The notes: a model not told the origin generated them from the sequence alone. A DNA stretch of 64,000 nucleotides from Flavobacterium undicola (GCF_009909155.2 NZ_JAAAPM020000016.1:27047-91046), one strand, 5' to 3'. Shown: positions 52,665 through 62,910, counted from the stretch's first letter. Numbers and translations are program-made.

Positions 52665-53492
52665 ATGCAGCAAATATTTAACTTTATATTCAAAAACAGT
52701 AATCGATTACTGTTTTTGCTGTTATTATGCGTTTCGCTTTTGCTTACGATACAGTCTCATTCTTACCATAAAAGTAGAATCATCAGTTCTGCTAATTTTT
52801 TAACTGGCGGTGTTTATGAAAAAATAAACAACATAACTGAATATTTGAATCTTAAAACTGAAAACGATGCTTTGGCGCTTGAAAACGCAAGACTTAAAAG
52901 CATTATTTTCAACACTAAAGACACCACAACTATAGAAAAGCCACAAAACCTTAAAGGTGTGGCTCCAGAAGACATTGTAGTATCAAAAGTGATTCACAAC
53001 TCCTACAACACTCATGAAAACTTCTTAACCTTGAATTCAGGTTCAAACGACGGAGTTAAATCAGACATGGGGGTAATTAACAGCTTAGGAATTGTGGGAA
53101 TCATAGACCACACCTCTCCTAAATACTCAACTGTTGTTAGTATTTTAAATACTAAATCGCAGATTAATGCTAAAATCAAAAAATCAAATCATTTTGGTTC
53201 ATTAACTTGGGATGGAAAAAGCACTGGATTTGTTCAATTACAAGATGTTCCTAGACTAGCTTCAGTAAGAAAAGGAGACACTATTGTAACTGGAGGGCAA
53301 TCAGTTATCTTCCCAGAAAACATCAATATTGGAACAATTGATAAAGTTTTTAAAGATGAGGAAACTAATTATTACGTTTTAAATATTAAATTATTTAATG
53401 ACATGACTAATTTAGGTCATGTATATATCATTAAAAGTAAAGACAGAGACGAAGTTAATAATTTAGAAAAAGGAAATAAAAAAGATGAATAG
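52665..53492 (+). CDS. mreC: Rod shape-determining protein MreC
   Basis: 275 residues. One N-terminal membrane helix (LLFLLLLCVSLLLTI), a coiled coil (ENDALALENARLKSI), and two beta domains (VSKVIHNSYNTHENFLTLNSGS, VNSLGIVGIIDH, TGGQSVIFPENINIGTI). It connects MreB with the periplasmic synthases. The C-terminus is charged (KGNKKDE) and overlaps mreD by 8 bp. Confidence 0.95.
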   Translation: MQQIFNFIFKNSNRLLFLLLLCVSLLLTIQSHSYHKSRIISSANFLTGGVYEKINNITEYLNLKTENDALALENARLKSIIFNTKDTTTIEKPQNLKGVAPEDIVVSKVIHNSYNTHENFLTLNSGSNDGVKSDMGVINSLGIVGIIDHTSPKYSTVVSILNTKSQINAKIKKSNHFGSLTWDGKSTGFVQLQDVPRLASVRKGDTIVTGGQSVIFPENINIGTIDKVFKDEETNYYVLNIKLFNDMTNLGHVYIIKSKDRDEVNNLEKGNKKDE

Positions 53493-53991
53493 CAGTTTGT
53501 TAGTCAATATTTTAAGGTTTATTTTACTATTAACCCTTCAAATTGTCATATTCAACAACATGACTTTTTTAGGCTTTATACTACCATTGCCTTATATCCT
53601 TTTCATAATTTTATATCCGGTAAATTCTAACAAATCAGCTTTATTATTCAGCAGTTTTTTACTTGGATTAACAATGGATTTCTTCTCAAATTCTGGTGGA
53701 ATTCACGCCACAGCTTGTGTAATATTGGCCTTCTACAGACCCTATCTTTTTAAATTTGCATTTGGTGTCAGTTACGAATACCAAACCATAAAGTTAAATG
53801 AAGCATTAACTCCCGAAAGATTTTCATTCATACTTCTAGCAGTAATAATACATCATTTTACGTTATTTATATTAGAAGCCTTCCAGGTTAGTTTTATATT
53901 TGACATTCTAATTAGAACTTTACTAAGTACTATATTTACAATCATTAGTTGCATTATAATAATATATCTTATTAAGCCAAACAAACGATGA
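53485..53991 (+). CDS. mreD: Rod shape-determining protein MreD
   Basis: 168 residues with five or six membrane helices, no soluble domain. Recognised by place between mreC and PBP2, by length and by LPLPYILFIILYPVNSNKSALLFSSFLLGLTMDFFSNSGGIHATA, which matches Bacteroidota MreD. Part of the membrane complex of the elongasome. It overlaps mreC by 8 bp and mrdA by 4 bp, so the set is translationally coupled. Confidence 0.9.
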   Translation: MNSSLLVNILRFILLLTLQIVIFNNMTFLGFILPLPYILFIILYPVNSNKSALLFSSFLLGLTMDFFSNSGGIHATACVILAFYRPYLFKFAFGVSYEYQTIKLNEALTPERFSFILLAVIIHHFTLFILEAFQVSFIFDILIRTLLSTIFTIISCIIIIYLIKPNKR

Positions 53992-55946
53992 GAAAACTTC
54001 TGCTGCCTTCTATCATTATTGTCGCAGCATCCTTGCTACTAATTCGGATTTTTTATTTGCAGGTAATCAACGATACTTTCAAATTGAAATCAGAGAACAA
54101 CGCTATTAAAATACAATACGAATATCCCGAAAGAGGCTATATTTACGATAGAAACGGAACTCTTTTAGTAGCCAACCAGGCTTCTTATGATATTATGGTA
54201 ATTCCAAGGGACATAAAAAACTTAGACACCTTAGAATTTTGCCAGTTATTAGATATTACCAAAGAAGATTTTTTAACCAAAATAGCTAAAGCTAAAATTT
54301 ACAGTCCGCGTCTGCCTTCGGTTTTTTTATCTCAGTTAAACAAAAGTGAGTACGCTGCCTTTCAGGAAAAAATCAGAAAGTTTGAAGGTTTTTATGTCCA
54401 AAAACGTTCCCTTCGTGATTACGAGGTAGATTTTGGTGCAAATATTTTTGGCTTCATCACTCAGGTAAACGATAAAATAATTGAAAAGAAACCTTATTAC
54501 AAAAGTGGTGATTTAATAGGACGACAAGGTGTTGAAGAATACTACGAAGAAATTTTACGCGGAATAAAAGGAGTTAAATATTTCCAAAAAGACAAGTACA
54601 ACCGCGAAATAGGCTCTTACAAAAACGGAAAATACGATACCATTGCCGTACAGGGTGAAGACATCAACCTTACTATTGATGCCGAAATTCAACGCTATGG
54701 CGAACAATTAATGATCAATAAAAGAGGTGGAATTGTAGCGATAGAACCTAAAACAGGAGAAATTCTAGCTTTAGTTACCGCTCCATCTTATGATCCCGGA
54801 ATTTTAGTTGGTAGACAGCGTTCTAAAAACTATACTTTACTATATCATGATTCAATTGCAAAGCCTTTATATGATAGAGGTTTACTTGCTGAATACCCTC
54901 CTGGTTCACCTTTTAAACTCCTTACAGGTTTAGTAGCGCTTCAAGAAGGCGCCATCGATGAGCAAACTACCGTTTTTTGCCACCATGGTTTTAGTTATGC
55001 CAGGGGACGGTTTATGAGATGCCACTGTCATGGAGGTGCTTTACAATTGCATCGTGGTATATACGAATCTTGTAATGCTTACTTTGGAACAGCTTACATG
55101 CGAACCATTAATAAATATGTAAAACCTTCTTATGCTGTTGACGTTTGGAGCAGCCACGTTAAAAGTTTTGGTCTTGGTCAATTTATGGGCTATGATTTAC
55201 CAACTGGTAAAAGAGGAAGCATTCCGACTTCAAAAACCTACAAACGTATTTATCCTAACGGAGGCTGGAGAAGCACCGCCATTGTTTCTAATGCTATTGG
55301 ACAGGGTGAAGTTTTAGCAACTCCAATTCAGCTAGCTAATATGATGGCTACGATTGCTAACCAAGGTTATTATTACACTCCACATATCATTAAGACAATA
55401 AAAGGAGAAAAAATTGATCCAAAATTCAAAGTTAAACACGAAACCACTATTGATAAAAAATATTTCACACCTATTATAAGTGGATTATTTGATGTGTTCA
55501 ACTTAGGAACTGCAAGAGGACTTAGAGTCGACGGAATTGATATTTGTGGAAAAACAGGAACAGCAGAAAACTTTGCGAAAATTGGAGGTAAAAAAGTACA
55601 ATTAGAAGATCACTCTATTTTTGTGGCCTTTGCACCAAAAGACAATCCAAAAATTGCTATTGCAGTTCTGGTTGAAAACGGAGGATTTGGAGCTTCGATA
55701 GCAGGCCCAATAGCAAGTTTGATGATTGAAAAATATTTGAGAAAAAAAATTACCAGAACCGATTTAGAAAAAAGAATTCTTGAGAAAAGCTTAAGAGATG
55801 AATATGCTAAATTAGGCGGAATGAAAGAAGCAAGCGCTATTGAAACTACTCCAAAAGACTCGATACGCAAATACAACGAGGTAAAAACCAATAGTGAGGT
55901 TAAAACAAATTCGGCAATAGATACTACTAAGAAAAAAATTAATTAA
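53988..55946 (+). CDS. mrdA: Penicillin-binding protein 2 (rod-complex transpeptidase)
   Basis: 652 residues. N-terminal membrane helix (about 4-24), non-catalytic pedestal with YPERGYIYDRNGTLLVANQ and VDFGANIFGF, then the transpeptidase: SxxK as PPGSPFK, SxN as ESCNAYF, KTG as CGKTGTAENF. It crosslinks lateral peptidoglycan with RodA. An insertion rich in His and Cys (FCHHGF...GRFMRCHCHGG) lies between SxxK and SxN, a family feature in Bacteroidota. The C-terminal 50 residues are low-complexity (NEVKTNSEVKTNS). Confidence 0.96.
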   Translation: MRKLLLPSIIIVAASLLLIRIFYLQVINDTFKLKSENNAIKIQYEYPERGYIYDRNGTLLVANQASYDIMVIPRDIKNLDTLEFCQLLDITKEDFLTKIAKAKIYSPRLPSVFLSQLNKSEYAAFQEKIRKFEGFYVQKRSLRDYEVDFGANIFGFITQVNDKIIEKKPYYKSGDLIGRQGVEEYYEEILRGIKGVKYFQKDKYNREIGSYKNGKYDTIAVQGEDINLTIDAEIQRYGEQLMINKRGGIVAIEPKTGEILALVTAPSYDPGILVGRQRSKNYTLLYHDSIAKPLYDRGLLAEYPPGSPFKLLTGLVALQEGAIDEQTTVFCHHGFSYARGRFMRCHCHGGALQLHRGIYESCNAYFGTAYMRTINKYVKPSYAVDVWSSHVKSFGLGQFMGYDLPTGKRGSIPTSKTYKRIYPNGGWRSTAIVSNAIGQGEVLATPIQLANMMATIANQGYYYTPHIIKTIKGEKIDPKFKVKHETTIDKKYFTPIISGLFDVFNLGTARGLRVDGIDICGKTGTAENFAKIGGKKVQLEDHSIFVAFAPKDNPKIAIAVLVENGGFGASIAGPIASLMIEKYLRKKITRTDLEKRILEKSLRDEYAKLGGMKEASAIETTPKDSIRKYNEVKTNSEVKTNSAIDTTKKKIN

Positions 55947-55961
55947 GAGATTCATTTACTA

Positions 55962-57197
55962 ATGAAAAATCAAAGTGTAAAGAAAAATATTGACTGGATA
56001 TGTGTTATCATTTATAGCAGCTTAGTGATATTAGGATGGTTAAATATCTATTCTTCGTCGCTATCGTCTATTGAAGATACTTACCAAAAGCAATTGATAT
56101 TTATTGCATTGACAATTCCTTTGATTTTTTTGATTGTTGCAGTAGATGGGAAATTTTATGAAAAATATGCCAGTATCATTTTCGGAGTTTCATTATTATC
56201 TTTAATGGGATTATTTGTTTTTGGTAAAACTATTGCCGGCCAACGTTGTTGGTATGCCATAGGAAGCTTTACATTACAACCCTCAGAATTCGCAAAAGCA
56301 GCTACTTCATTGGCTTTAGCCAAATATTTAAGTGATTCTCAAATTAATTTAAAAGACGTAAACAGACAAATTCAGGCATTAGCTATTGTATTCCTGCCTG
56401 TAATGCTCATCTTGCCACAACCCGACCCTGGAAGTGCGCTTATTTATAGTATTTTCTTAGTTGTTTTATACCGCGAAGGCTTGCCAGCTTGGTACATCTG
56501 GACTGGATTTATTGCCATTACATTATTTGTATTCACACTGATATTCGAACCACAGTATGTCATATTAATGGCTTTATTAACTATAATTATTGTCTATTTC
56601 AAATCCAGATTAGGCGATAGAAATATTGTAGGAAGTAGTATTTTGTTTGTACTTATTTCAGGCTTTGTGTTATCAGTAAATTATGTTTTTGAACATGTTT
56701 TTAAACAACACCACAGAGACCGTTTTAACATCTTACTGGGTAAAACAGTAGATTTAAAAGGAATTGGTTATAATACAAATCAATCTGAAATCGCAATTGG
56801 ATCAGGTGGTTTATTTGGAAAAGGCTTTCTCGAAGGAACACAAACTAAGGGAGGTTTTGTACCTGAACAACACACTGATTACATCTTTACTACTGTAGGT
56901 GAAGAATGGGGTTTTATAGGGTCACTAATTGTAATTGGCTTATTTGTAACCTTATTTTTAAGACTTATTTTCCTTGCCGAGAGACAAAAAACAAAATTCA
57001 GTAGAGTATATGGCTATTGTACCGCTGGAATTTTATTTACACACTTTTTTGTAAATATCGCCATGGTTAGTGGAATTTTTCCAACTATTGGAGTACCACT
57101 GCCTTTCTTCTCGTATGGGGGTTCCGGTTTATGGGGATTTACGATTTTACTTTTTATATTCCTTAAAATGGATGCCAATAAAGTAAACGAATGGTAA
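55962..57197 (+). CDS. rodA: Rod shape-determining glycosyltransferase RodA
   Basis: 411 residues, about ten membrane helices, SEDS family. SFTLQPSEFAKAATSLALAKYL, LPQPDPGSALIY, GKGFLEGTQTKGGFVPEQHTDYIF and PLPFFSYGGSGLWG are the family signatures, including the catalytic Asp of the large loop region. It polymerises glycan strands with PBP2. Final gene of the rod operon; its stop codon lies only 2 bp from the end of a converging, truncated HlyD gene, the boundary of the accessory region. Confidence 0.96.
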   Translation: MKNQSVKKNIDWICVIIYSSLVILGWLNIYSSSLSSIEDTYQKQLIFIALTIPLIFLIVAVDGKFYEKYASIIFGVSLLSLMGLFVFGKTIAGQRCWYAIGSFTLQPSEFAKAATSLALAKYLSDSQINLKDVNRQIQALAIVFLPVMLILPQPDPGSALIYSIFLVVLYREGLPAWYIWTGFIAITLFVFTLIFEPQYVILMALLTIIIVYFKSRLGDRNIVGSSILFVLISGFVLSVNYVFEHVFKQHHRDRFNILLGKTVDLKGIGYNTNQSEIAIGSGGLFGKGFLEGTQTKGGFVPEQHTDYIFTTVGEEWGFIGSLIVIGLFVTLFLRLIFLAERQKTKFSRVYGYCTAGILFTHFFVNIAMVSGIFPTIGVPLPFFSYGGSGLWGFTILLFIFLKMDANKVNEW

Positions 57198-57199
57198 TA

Positions 57200-57552
57200 T
57201 TATCTATTAAAAATATCTCGAAATTGATACAATAATCTTTCTATCAATCTTAAATCTTCAGTAACAATCTCTGCTGTTCCTGACATCTCTTGTTGAAAAA
57301 TGATTTGTTTATTATATGAAGTTTCAAGTGCATTAGGGAACGAAACATCAATAAATAAATTACCTTCTTTGTCAGGTATCAGGGAAATAGTTTTTACAAT
57401 CCCTTTCAACATTCCAAATTCCCTATCTGGATAATTAACAAGTCTAATATTTATTTCTTGTCCTGTTCTTATTTTTCCTGAGTTGAGGGAAGGAGCCTTT
57501 AGCTTACCAATATATCCTCTCTCTTTATCTGGAATAATTTCAAATACATTTT
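57200..57552 (-). pseudogene. Remnant of a HlyD-type peptide-export membrane-fusion protein
   Basis: About 117 codons, homologous throughout to the C-terminus of the intact neighbour at 57574: both share GYIGKLKAP/NLVGKLVLP, NSGK, GMLKGIV/GMLIGKV, SPDKEG, NALETSY/NGTKTSY, EIVTEDL/EIITEDL and end in FRDIFNR/FKDIFKY. An in-frame TAA stands just upstream, and no N-terminal helix or start precedes it. A start at the internal Met would give a 70-residue piece without the domain. Most likely the tail of a duplicated or earlier HlyD gene left at the rodA junction. Confidence 0.82.
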
Positions 57553-57573
57553 ATCTAAACGTACGGATGTATA

Positions 57574-58872
57574 CTAATATTTAAATATATCCTTAAACTT
57601 ATAAAATAATCTCTGAGCTACGCTCAGATCTTCAGTTATAATTTCAGCATTCCCTATAAGCTCCTGTTTAAAGGGCAGTTCTCGCTTATATGAAGTCTTA
57701 GTACCATTAGGGAGTGAAACATAAACAAAGTATTTCCCTTCTTTATCAGGTGACACAGATATGCTCTCTACTTTACCAATCAACATTCCATACTGCTGGT
57801 ATGAGTAGTTATCTAGTTTTATGAAAACTTTTTGTCCTATAACAACTTTTCCAGAATTCTGAGCAGGAAGTACTAACTTACCTACTAAATTAGATATATT
57901 TATAGGTAAAATAGAAAATACGATACTGCCTGTAGAAACAAATTGATTTGCTCCCCAATATTCTTGAAAACTAATAGTCCCTTGGATAGATGATTTTAAC
58001 ACATAGGTATATTCCCAATTTCGAATAGCTTCTTTAAGCAAATCATAAGATTGAGTCATATTTCGTAAGAATCTAGTGTTATCTTCCTGTTCATTTATAT
58101 GAGTTTTGTTAACCGTTTGATTTGCAGACGTAATAGCCTCTCGCATTTGAGAAATAGAAATAGCCATTATGCTGATGTTTTTCTGTATTTGTATGTATCC
58201 TAGTTCTTTTAACTCATAATCTTGTTGGGATATTATACCTTTTTCAAATAGATGCTCATATCTTTTGAATTCATTCTTTTTTAATAAAAGTTCTTGCTCT
58301 AAAAGTCCTTTTTGAATAATTTGATTTTTAAGACGTATTTTAATCTCTTCAAGGGAAGTTTTATTTCCTATCAACTGATTTGAATAAGGATCAAGATTTT
58401 TTAGCAAATAATAATCGGTATAACTTTTTTCAAAATTTATGTAAGCTGAGCTAATATCTCCTAAAACTAGATGCGATGTCTTATCAAAAGGAAACTTGAA
58501 ATATTTAAAGTTAAGAGGGTGTGCATTTATAATGTCTTTTAAAAGATATACATCTTTATAGTTTGCAGTATTTTTGAATATAGCTAACTTTTGATTTATT
58601 TGTACCGTATCTCTATTCTTTATAAAAATTTTATCTAGTTGGGCAGAATGTCTAGATATTATCTTTTCTGTTGGTTTTTTTGTTGTAACTAGTACTTTTG
58701 ATTCAACAAAATCTGGATATCTAATCAAGAAAGATAAAATAAGAATAACACAAATAAACATAAAAATAAGTGTTATACCCCAACGCACAATCCATATTGG
58801 TGGATTTGATAATATCTCCTGTACTTCCTCTGACCTTAAATCTAAATTATCTTGTTTTATTTTTTTAGACAT
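57574..58872 (-). CDS. HlyD family membrane-fusion protein (peptide/bacteriocin export)
   Basis: I chose the ATG at 58870-58872 (MSKKIKQDNLDLRSEEVQ), 432 residues; a GTG three codons upstream is also possible. One membrane helix (about 30-52), a long helical hairpin (roughly 95-300), and a C-terminal beta-barrel (YWGANQFVSTGSIVFSILP, GKVVIGQKVFIKL, SPDKEGKYFVYVSLP). It bridges the inner-membrane exporter to an outer-membrane channel. It overlaps the end of the ABC transporter gene by 8 bp, so the two are cotranslated. No TolC-type gene is adjacent. Confidence 0.9.
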   Translation of the reverse strand: MSKKIKQDNLDLRSEEVQEILSNPPIWIVRWGITLIFMFICVILILSFLIRYPDFVESKVLVTTKKPTEKIISRHSAQLDKIFIKNRDTVQINQKLAIFKNTANYKDVYLLKDIINAHPLNFKYFKFPFDKTSHLVLGDISSAYINFEKSYTDYYLLKNLDPYSNQLIGNKTSLEEIKIRLKNQIIQKGLLEQELLLKKNEFKRYEHLFEKGIISQQDYELKELGYIQIQKNISIMAISISQMREAITSANQTVNKTHINEQEDNTRFLRNMTQSYDLLKEAIRNWEYTYVLKSSIQGTISFQEYWGANQFVSTGSIVFSILPINISNLVGKLVLPAQNSGKVVIGQKVFIKLDNYSYQQYGMLIGKVESISVSPDKEGKYFVYVSLPNGTKTSYKRELPFKQELIGNAEIITEDLSVAQRLFYKFKDIFKY

Positions 58873-61075
58873 TTGCAACACTACTTAATTTTTCTAACTC
58901 TAACTGGTTTCTAACTAAATTATAATATGCGCCATTAAGTTCTAGCAATTCATGATGTTTTCCATATTCAATAACTTTGCCATCATCTAGAACTACAATT
59001 TGGTCTGCATTTTTAACTGTACTTAAACGATGTGCAATAATAACAACAGTTTTATCTTTAAAAAAACTGTTTAAATTTTCCATAATAACACGTTCGTTTT
59101 TTGCATCTAAAGCAGAAGTTGCCTCATCAAAAAACAAAATATCTGGATTTTTATAGATTGCTCTAGCCATAAATAATCGCTGTTTTTGACCTGTACTAAT
59201 ACCGATACCCTCGTTCCCAATTTTTGTATTAAAGCCAAGAGGTAATGATTGAATAAAATCATAAATATTTGCAGTTTTGGTAGCCTTGATTAAGCGTTCT
59301 TGATCTATGGTATCTTCACCAATCGCAATATTAAACGCAATGGTATCATTAAATACATAACCTTCTTGCATCACTACACCACAATTAGAACGCCATGCTT
59401 TATGAGATATAGCATTTAGATAGTGTTCACCATACAAAATATTTCCTTTCTCAATATCATAAAACTTCAATAGTATTTTCATTAATGTTGTTTTTCCACT
59501 TCCACTAGCCCCCACAATAGCTGTAATTTTGTTAGCAGGAATATGTATACTTAAGCCTTTTATAACATTTTCATCATTTCCTAAATATCTAAATGTAATA
59601 TCTTTAATGTCTATATTTTGGTTTGGTTTGATGTTTGATAATAATTGCTTCTCTTCGTTTTCTTCATCTTTTTTGTCATGAATCTCACCTAACCGTTCTA
59701 AACTTATTTTAGCATCTTGTGTGGCTTGTATAAATCCTACTAGTTGTTCTATAGGACTATTTAGCTGTCCAATAATGTATTGAATAGAGAGCATCATTCC
59801 TAATGTAATAGAACCTTCAATAACTAAGAGTGCTGATGTAAAGGTTATAAAAATGTTCTTTAATTGATTAATGAAAGAAGAGCCAACCTCTTGAGTTTGA
59901 CTAAGGACTAAACTTTCCATAGATACTTTAAACATGCGGGCTTGTAAATATTCCCATTTCCAACGCTTTTGCTTTTCAGCATTATTCATTTTTATTTCTT
60001 GCATTCCATTAATAAGCTCAATGACCACACTTTGTTCTTGACTTGATACAGAGAAGCGTTTATAATCTAACTCTTTACGTCTTTTTAAGAAAAACAAAAT
60101 CCAAGCAACATATACAATACTTCCTAAAGCAAATATAAAAAAGATTTTAAGGCTGTAATGAACGAGTACTAGACCAAAGACCAATAAATTCACCATAGAA
60201 AAAAGCGTATTTAGTGCAGAACCTGTCAATAAACTTTTTATGCGACCATGGTCATTTATACGTTGCATAATATCACCCGTCATGCGGGTATCAAAATAAG
60301 CAATGGGAAGATTCATAAGTTTAATAAAAAAATCAGAAACCAGCGAGATATTAATTCGAGTGCTTAAATGGAGCATAATCCAGCTTCTAAAAATACGGAC
60401 ACTAATTTGTCCTAGAAACAACATAACTTGTGCTATTAAAACCATATAAATAAAATCGATGTCCTGATTTTGTATTCCTACATCAACAATACTTTGAGTT
60501 AAAAACGGAAAGATGAGTTGTAACATACTTCCAACTACTAAACCTATAACCAATTGCAGAAGTAATTTTTTGTATTTAAACAAGTACTGAAATAAAAATC
60601 GAAATGACTTTTTATCGATTTCATTCCAATCTAGCTGTTTAAATTTTGGCGTAAGTTCTAATAGTAATGTGATGCCTTCTTTTGTGTTTTCTGTAGCATT
60701 ACTACCAATCCATCGTTGAATAAACTCGTCTTTTTTATAAGAGATTAAACCATAAGAAGGGTCTGACATATATACAATATCTTTCTTAATGTTATACACT
60801 ACCACAAAATGATTTTTATTCCAATGTACAATTAGTGGAAATGGTGCCTCTTTTAATTTTTGATAATCAATTTTAATCCCTAATGATTTAAACCCAATAG
60901 CTTCAGCAGCATCACTTAATTTTAATAAATTACTGCCTGCTCTAGTGGTTTCCGAAAGGTCTCGTATTTCTTGTAAAGAAATTAATTTGCCATAATGTTT
61001 TGCTATTATGCGTAAACAAGTAGGGCCACAATCTTTGGAGTCTGGTTGCTTATAAAAGGGGAATGTTTTTTTCAA
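58865..61075 (-). CDS. C39-peptidase-containing ABC transporter (PCAT-type)
   Basis: 736 residues from a TTG start. Residues 1-135 are a C39 peptidase with catalytic Cys16 (SKDCGPTCL), His89 (NHFVVVYN) and Asp105 (MSDPSYG), all present. Six membrane helices span about 165-450. The nucleotide-binding domain has Walker A GASGSGKTT, signature ISTGQKQRL (a variant of LSGGQ) and Walker B ILFFDEATSALD. Such transporters cut a double-glycine-type leader and export the released peptide. Partner is the overlapping HlyD; the likely substrate is the leader peptide encoded at 63862. Confidence 0.95.
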   Translation of the reverse strand: MKKTFPFYKQPDSKDCGPTCLRIIAKHYGKLISLQEIRDLSETTRAGSNLLKLSDAAEAIGFKSLGIKIDYQKLKEAPFPLIVHWNKNHFVVVYNIKKDIVYMSDPSYGLISYKKDEFIQRWIGSNATENTKEGITLLLELTPKFKQLDWNEIDKKSFRFLFQYLFKYKKLLLQLVIGLVVGSMLQLIFPFLTQSIVDVGIQNQDIDFIYMVLIAQVMLFLGQISVRIFRSWIMLHLSTRINISLVSDFFIKLMNLPIAYFDTRMTGDIMQRINDHGRIKSLLTGSALNTLFSMVNLLVFGLVLVHYSLKIFFIFALGSIVYVAWILFFLKRRKELDYKRFSVSSQEQSVVIELINGMQEIKMNNAEKQKRWKWEYLQARMFKVSMESLVLSQTQEVGSSFINQLKNIFITFTSALLVIEGSITLGMMLSIQYIIGQLNSPIEQLVGFIQATQDAKISLERLGEIHDKKDEENEEKQLLSNIKPNQNIDIKDITFRYLGNDENVIKGLSIHIPANKITAIVGASGSGKTTLMKILLKFYDIEKGNILYGEHYLNAISHKAWRSNCGVVMQEGYVFNDTIAFNIAIGEDTIDQERLIKATKTANIYDFIQSLPLGFNTKIGNEGIGISTGQKQRLFMARAIYKNPDILFFDEATSALDAKNERVIMENLNSFFKDKTVVIIAHRLSTVKNADQIVVLDDGKVIEYGKHHELLELNGAYYNLVRNQLELEKLSSVANV

Positions 61076-61273
61076 ATTAAATGTATATCATTTTTAATTT
61101 ATATAAAGGTCTTATATCTAACAGATATTTAGTCTTTTTCTAAGCTCATATAATTATTTTATTATACTTCACAATACTACAGGAGTGAATCTATTAAGAG
61201 TAAGGTTAGCCTAGTTTTAGACAAAAAAAGATATTGTTATCTCCTAAACATTGTATACTTTTAGATTTTGTTA

Positions 61274-62866
61274 TTATAATACTTCTTTTAAATCTTCTAT
61301 ACTATATTCCTTAGGTAACTCATATCCATTAATAAAAATAGTCGGTGTGGCAATTATATTTTCAGAATCACACCAAACACGCATAGCTTCAATTTTATCG
61401 TCTTGTTGTTTTAATTCATCTTCAATAGGATATCTACTAGCAAACTTCTCATAATCTTTTTGTTCTACCATATACCAATCATCTAATGCTTTTTGTGTTT
61501 TACTTTTATCTCCTTGAGCATCAATGGCTAAAAAATGACTTACTGGTCTAGCTTTTATATCTTTACCATCAGTACTAGCTGTAAAGAGTATTTGTAAATT
61601 TATCTTTCCTGCATTTAACAAATTATCCAAAATGGGATGAGCTTTAGCACAGGGGCCACAAAAGGGGTTACACACTTTTATTACATTGTATTTTGCAGTT
61701 TCATTATACATAGAAATCCCTAAGCCTTGTGAACTAGTCTCTATCTTTCTAGATTTCTTTAATAATCCTTCTAATACGTCTGGGTTATTCTTTATTTTTT
61801 TGAAACTTCGTTTATGTATATTTACTTCTTTTTCCCGCTGTAAGAGTGGTTTAATTATTTTCCAAGCCAGTATGGACATCAAAACCAGTGCTAATAATAA
61901 AGGAAGCGTTTCTATACTTAAATTATTTGCTTTGTAAAATTTTCCAAAAAAAACAATAACAATTTCTGCAACTAAAGCACCTTGTATAACTATACAAAAT
62001 TTACACCATTGTTTAATAACAAATGCTTGGTAATAAGCAGAAATAACTATTACAGGTAAAGTAATAAAACTAAACAGACCTAAAACAGATAATGATATAA
62101 CAGAAAAACTACAAATTATTAAATAGATGAATGTCCCGAAAAAATAGGAAAAACCTAAGATACTTAAACTTAGAGTACCATTAAGCAGTTTTGCGTATTT
62201 GGAAGTTAAAACAGAGTTACAGTTAATTTTTTCACTACCACCTGAGCAAAAATTTTGTAATGTGGGATTGTATTGATCTACTTCAAACCATAAAAGTAAG
62301 ACTCCTACAGTAAGCCCAATTAATTTTAAAATGATATAAGCAATTATATACAATCTTGAAGAAAAAGTAACCGCTACATTTGCATTTAAAAAAGATAATA
62401 TTATCCAACTAAGTAAAAACAAGATGACACTCCCTTTTAGGATATTTAATAGTTTTTTTTCTACTAGTTTTTTTTCAATATCTACTTCTTTTGAATCTTC
62501 TGATGTTTCAACTAATAAGCAAACACCTGTCCACTTTTTAAAGAAATCTTCTTTTGGTGTTTTAACCAATTTATTTTGATCATCATAATAGATAATTTTA
62601 TCGACAAGTATATCTTGTAATACGAAAAACAAAGGAACTCCATGTTCATTTACCTGGACAACGCAAGGCAAAGGCATTTTATTTAGTTTCTCAGCATCAA
62701 TTTTTACTGCTAGAGTTTCTATATTGTATTTCTCTAATGTATCTGAAACTGCTAATAAACTAGGATGCTCGGGGTGAGAAAAAATCTTATCCTCTAAATA
62801 TGTCTTAGTATTTTTAACGTTAAGTAATCTTAATAGCTGTTTTGTGACATTTACACAATTATCCAT
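61274..62866 (-). CDS. C39-like domain / VKOR / thioredoxin fusion protein
   Basis: I chose the ATG at 62864-62866, 530 residues, because a -7 box covers the longer frame's start. The first 125 residues look like a C39 peptidase fold without the catalytic Cys (HPSLLAVSDTLEKYNIETLAVKIDAEKL aligns with the transporter's C39). A membrane domain follows with VKOR-type cysteines (NFCSGGSEKINCNSV and WCKFC, the redox CxxC). The C-terminal 150 residues form a thioredoxin/DsbA-like domain with CNPFCGPC. Likely role: capture the exported Cys peptide and oxidise its cysteines. It lies upstream of the ABC transporter gene, 198 bp away. Confidence 0.88.
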   Translation of the reverse strand: MDNCVNVTKQLLRLLNVKNTKTYLEDKIFSHPEHPSLLAVSDTLEKYNIETLAVKIDAEKLNKMPLPCVVQVNEHGVPLFFVLQDILVDKIIYYDDQNKLVKTPKEDFFKKWTGVCLLVETSEDSKEVDIEKKLVEKKLLNILKGSVILFLLSWIILSFLNANVAVTFSSRLYIIAYIILKLIGLTVGVLLLWFEVDQYNPTLQNFCSGGSEKINCNSVLTSKYAKLLNGTLSLSILGFSYFFGTFIYLIICSFSVISLSVLGLFSFITLPVIVISAYYQAFVIKQWCKFCIVIQGALVAEIVIVFFGKFYKANNLSIETLPLLLALVLMSILAWKIIKPLLQREKEVNIHKRSFKKIKNNPDVLEGLLKKSRKIETSSQGLGISMYNETAKYNVIKVCNPFCGPCAKAHPILDNLLNAGKINLQILFTASTDGKDIKARPVSHFLAIDAQGDKSKTQKALDDWYMVEQKDYEKFASRYPIEDELKQQDDKIEAMRVWCDSENIIATPTIFINGYELPKEYSIEDLKEVL

Positions 62867-62902
62867 ATAAAAAAATAAATAGATTAATAATTGATTTATT
62901 TT

Positions 62903-62910
62903 CAAATGTA
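62903..62910 (-). promoter_or_regulatory. Candidate -7 box of the export operon
   Basis: TACATTTG on the minus strand, 37 bp before the chosen ATG of the VKOR fusion gene; it decides against the upstream start. Confidence 0.5.
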
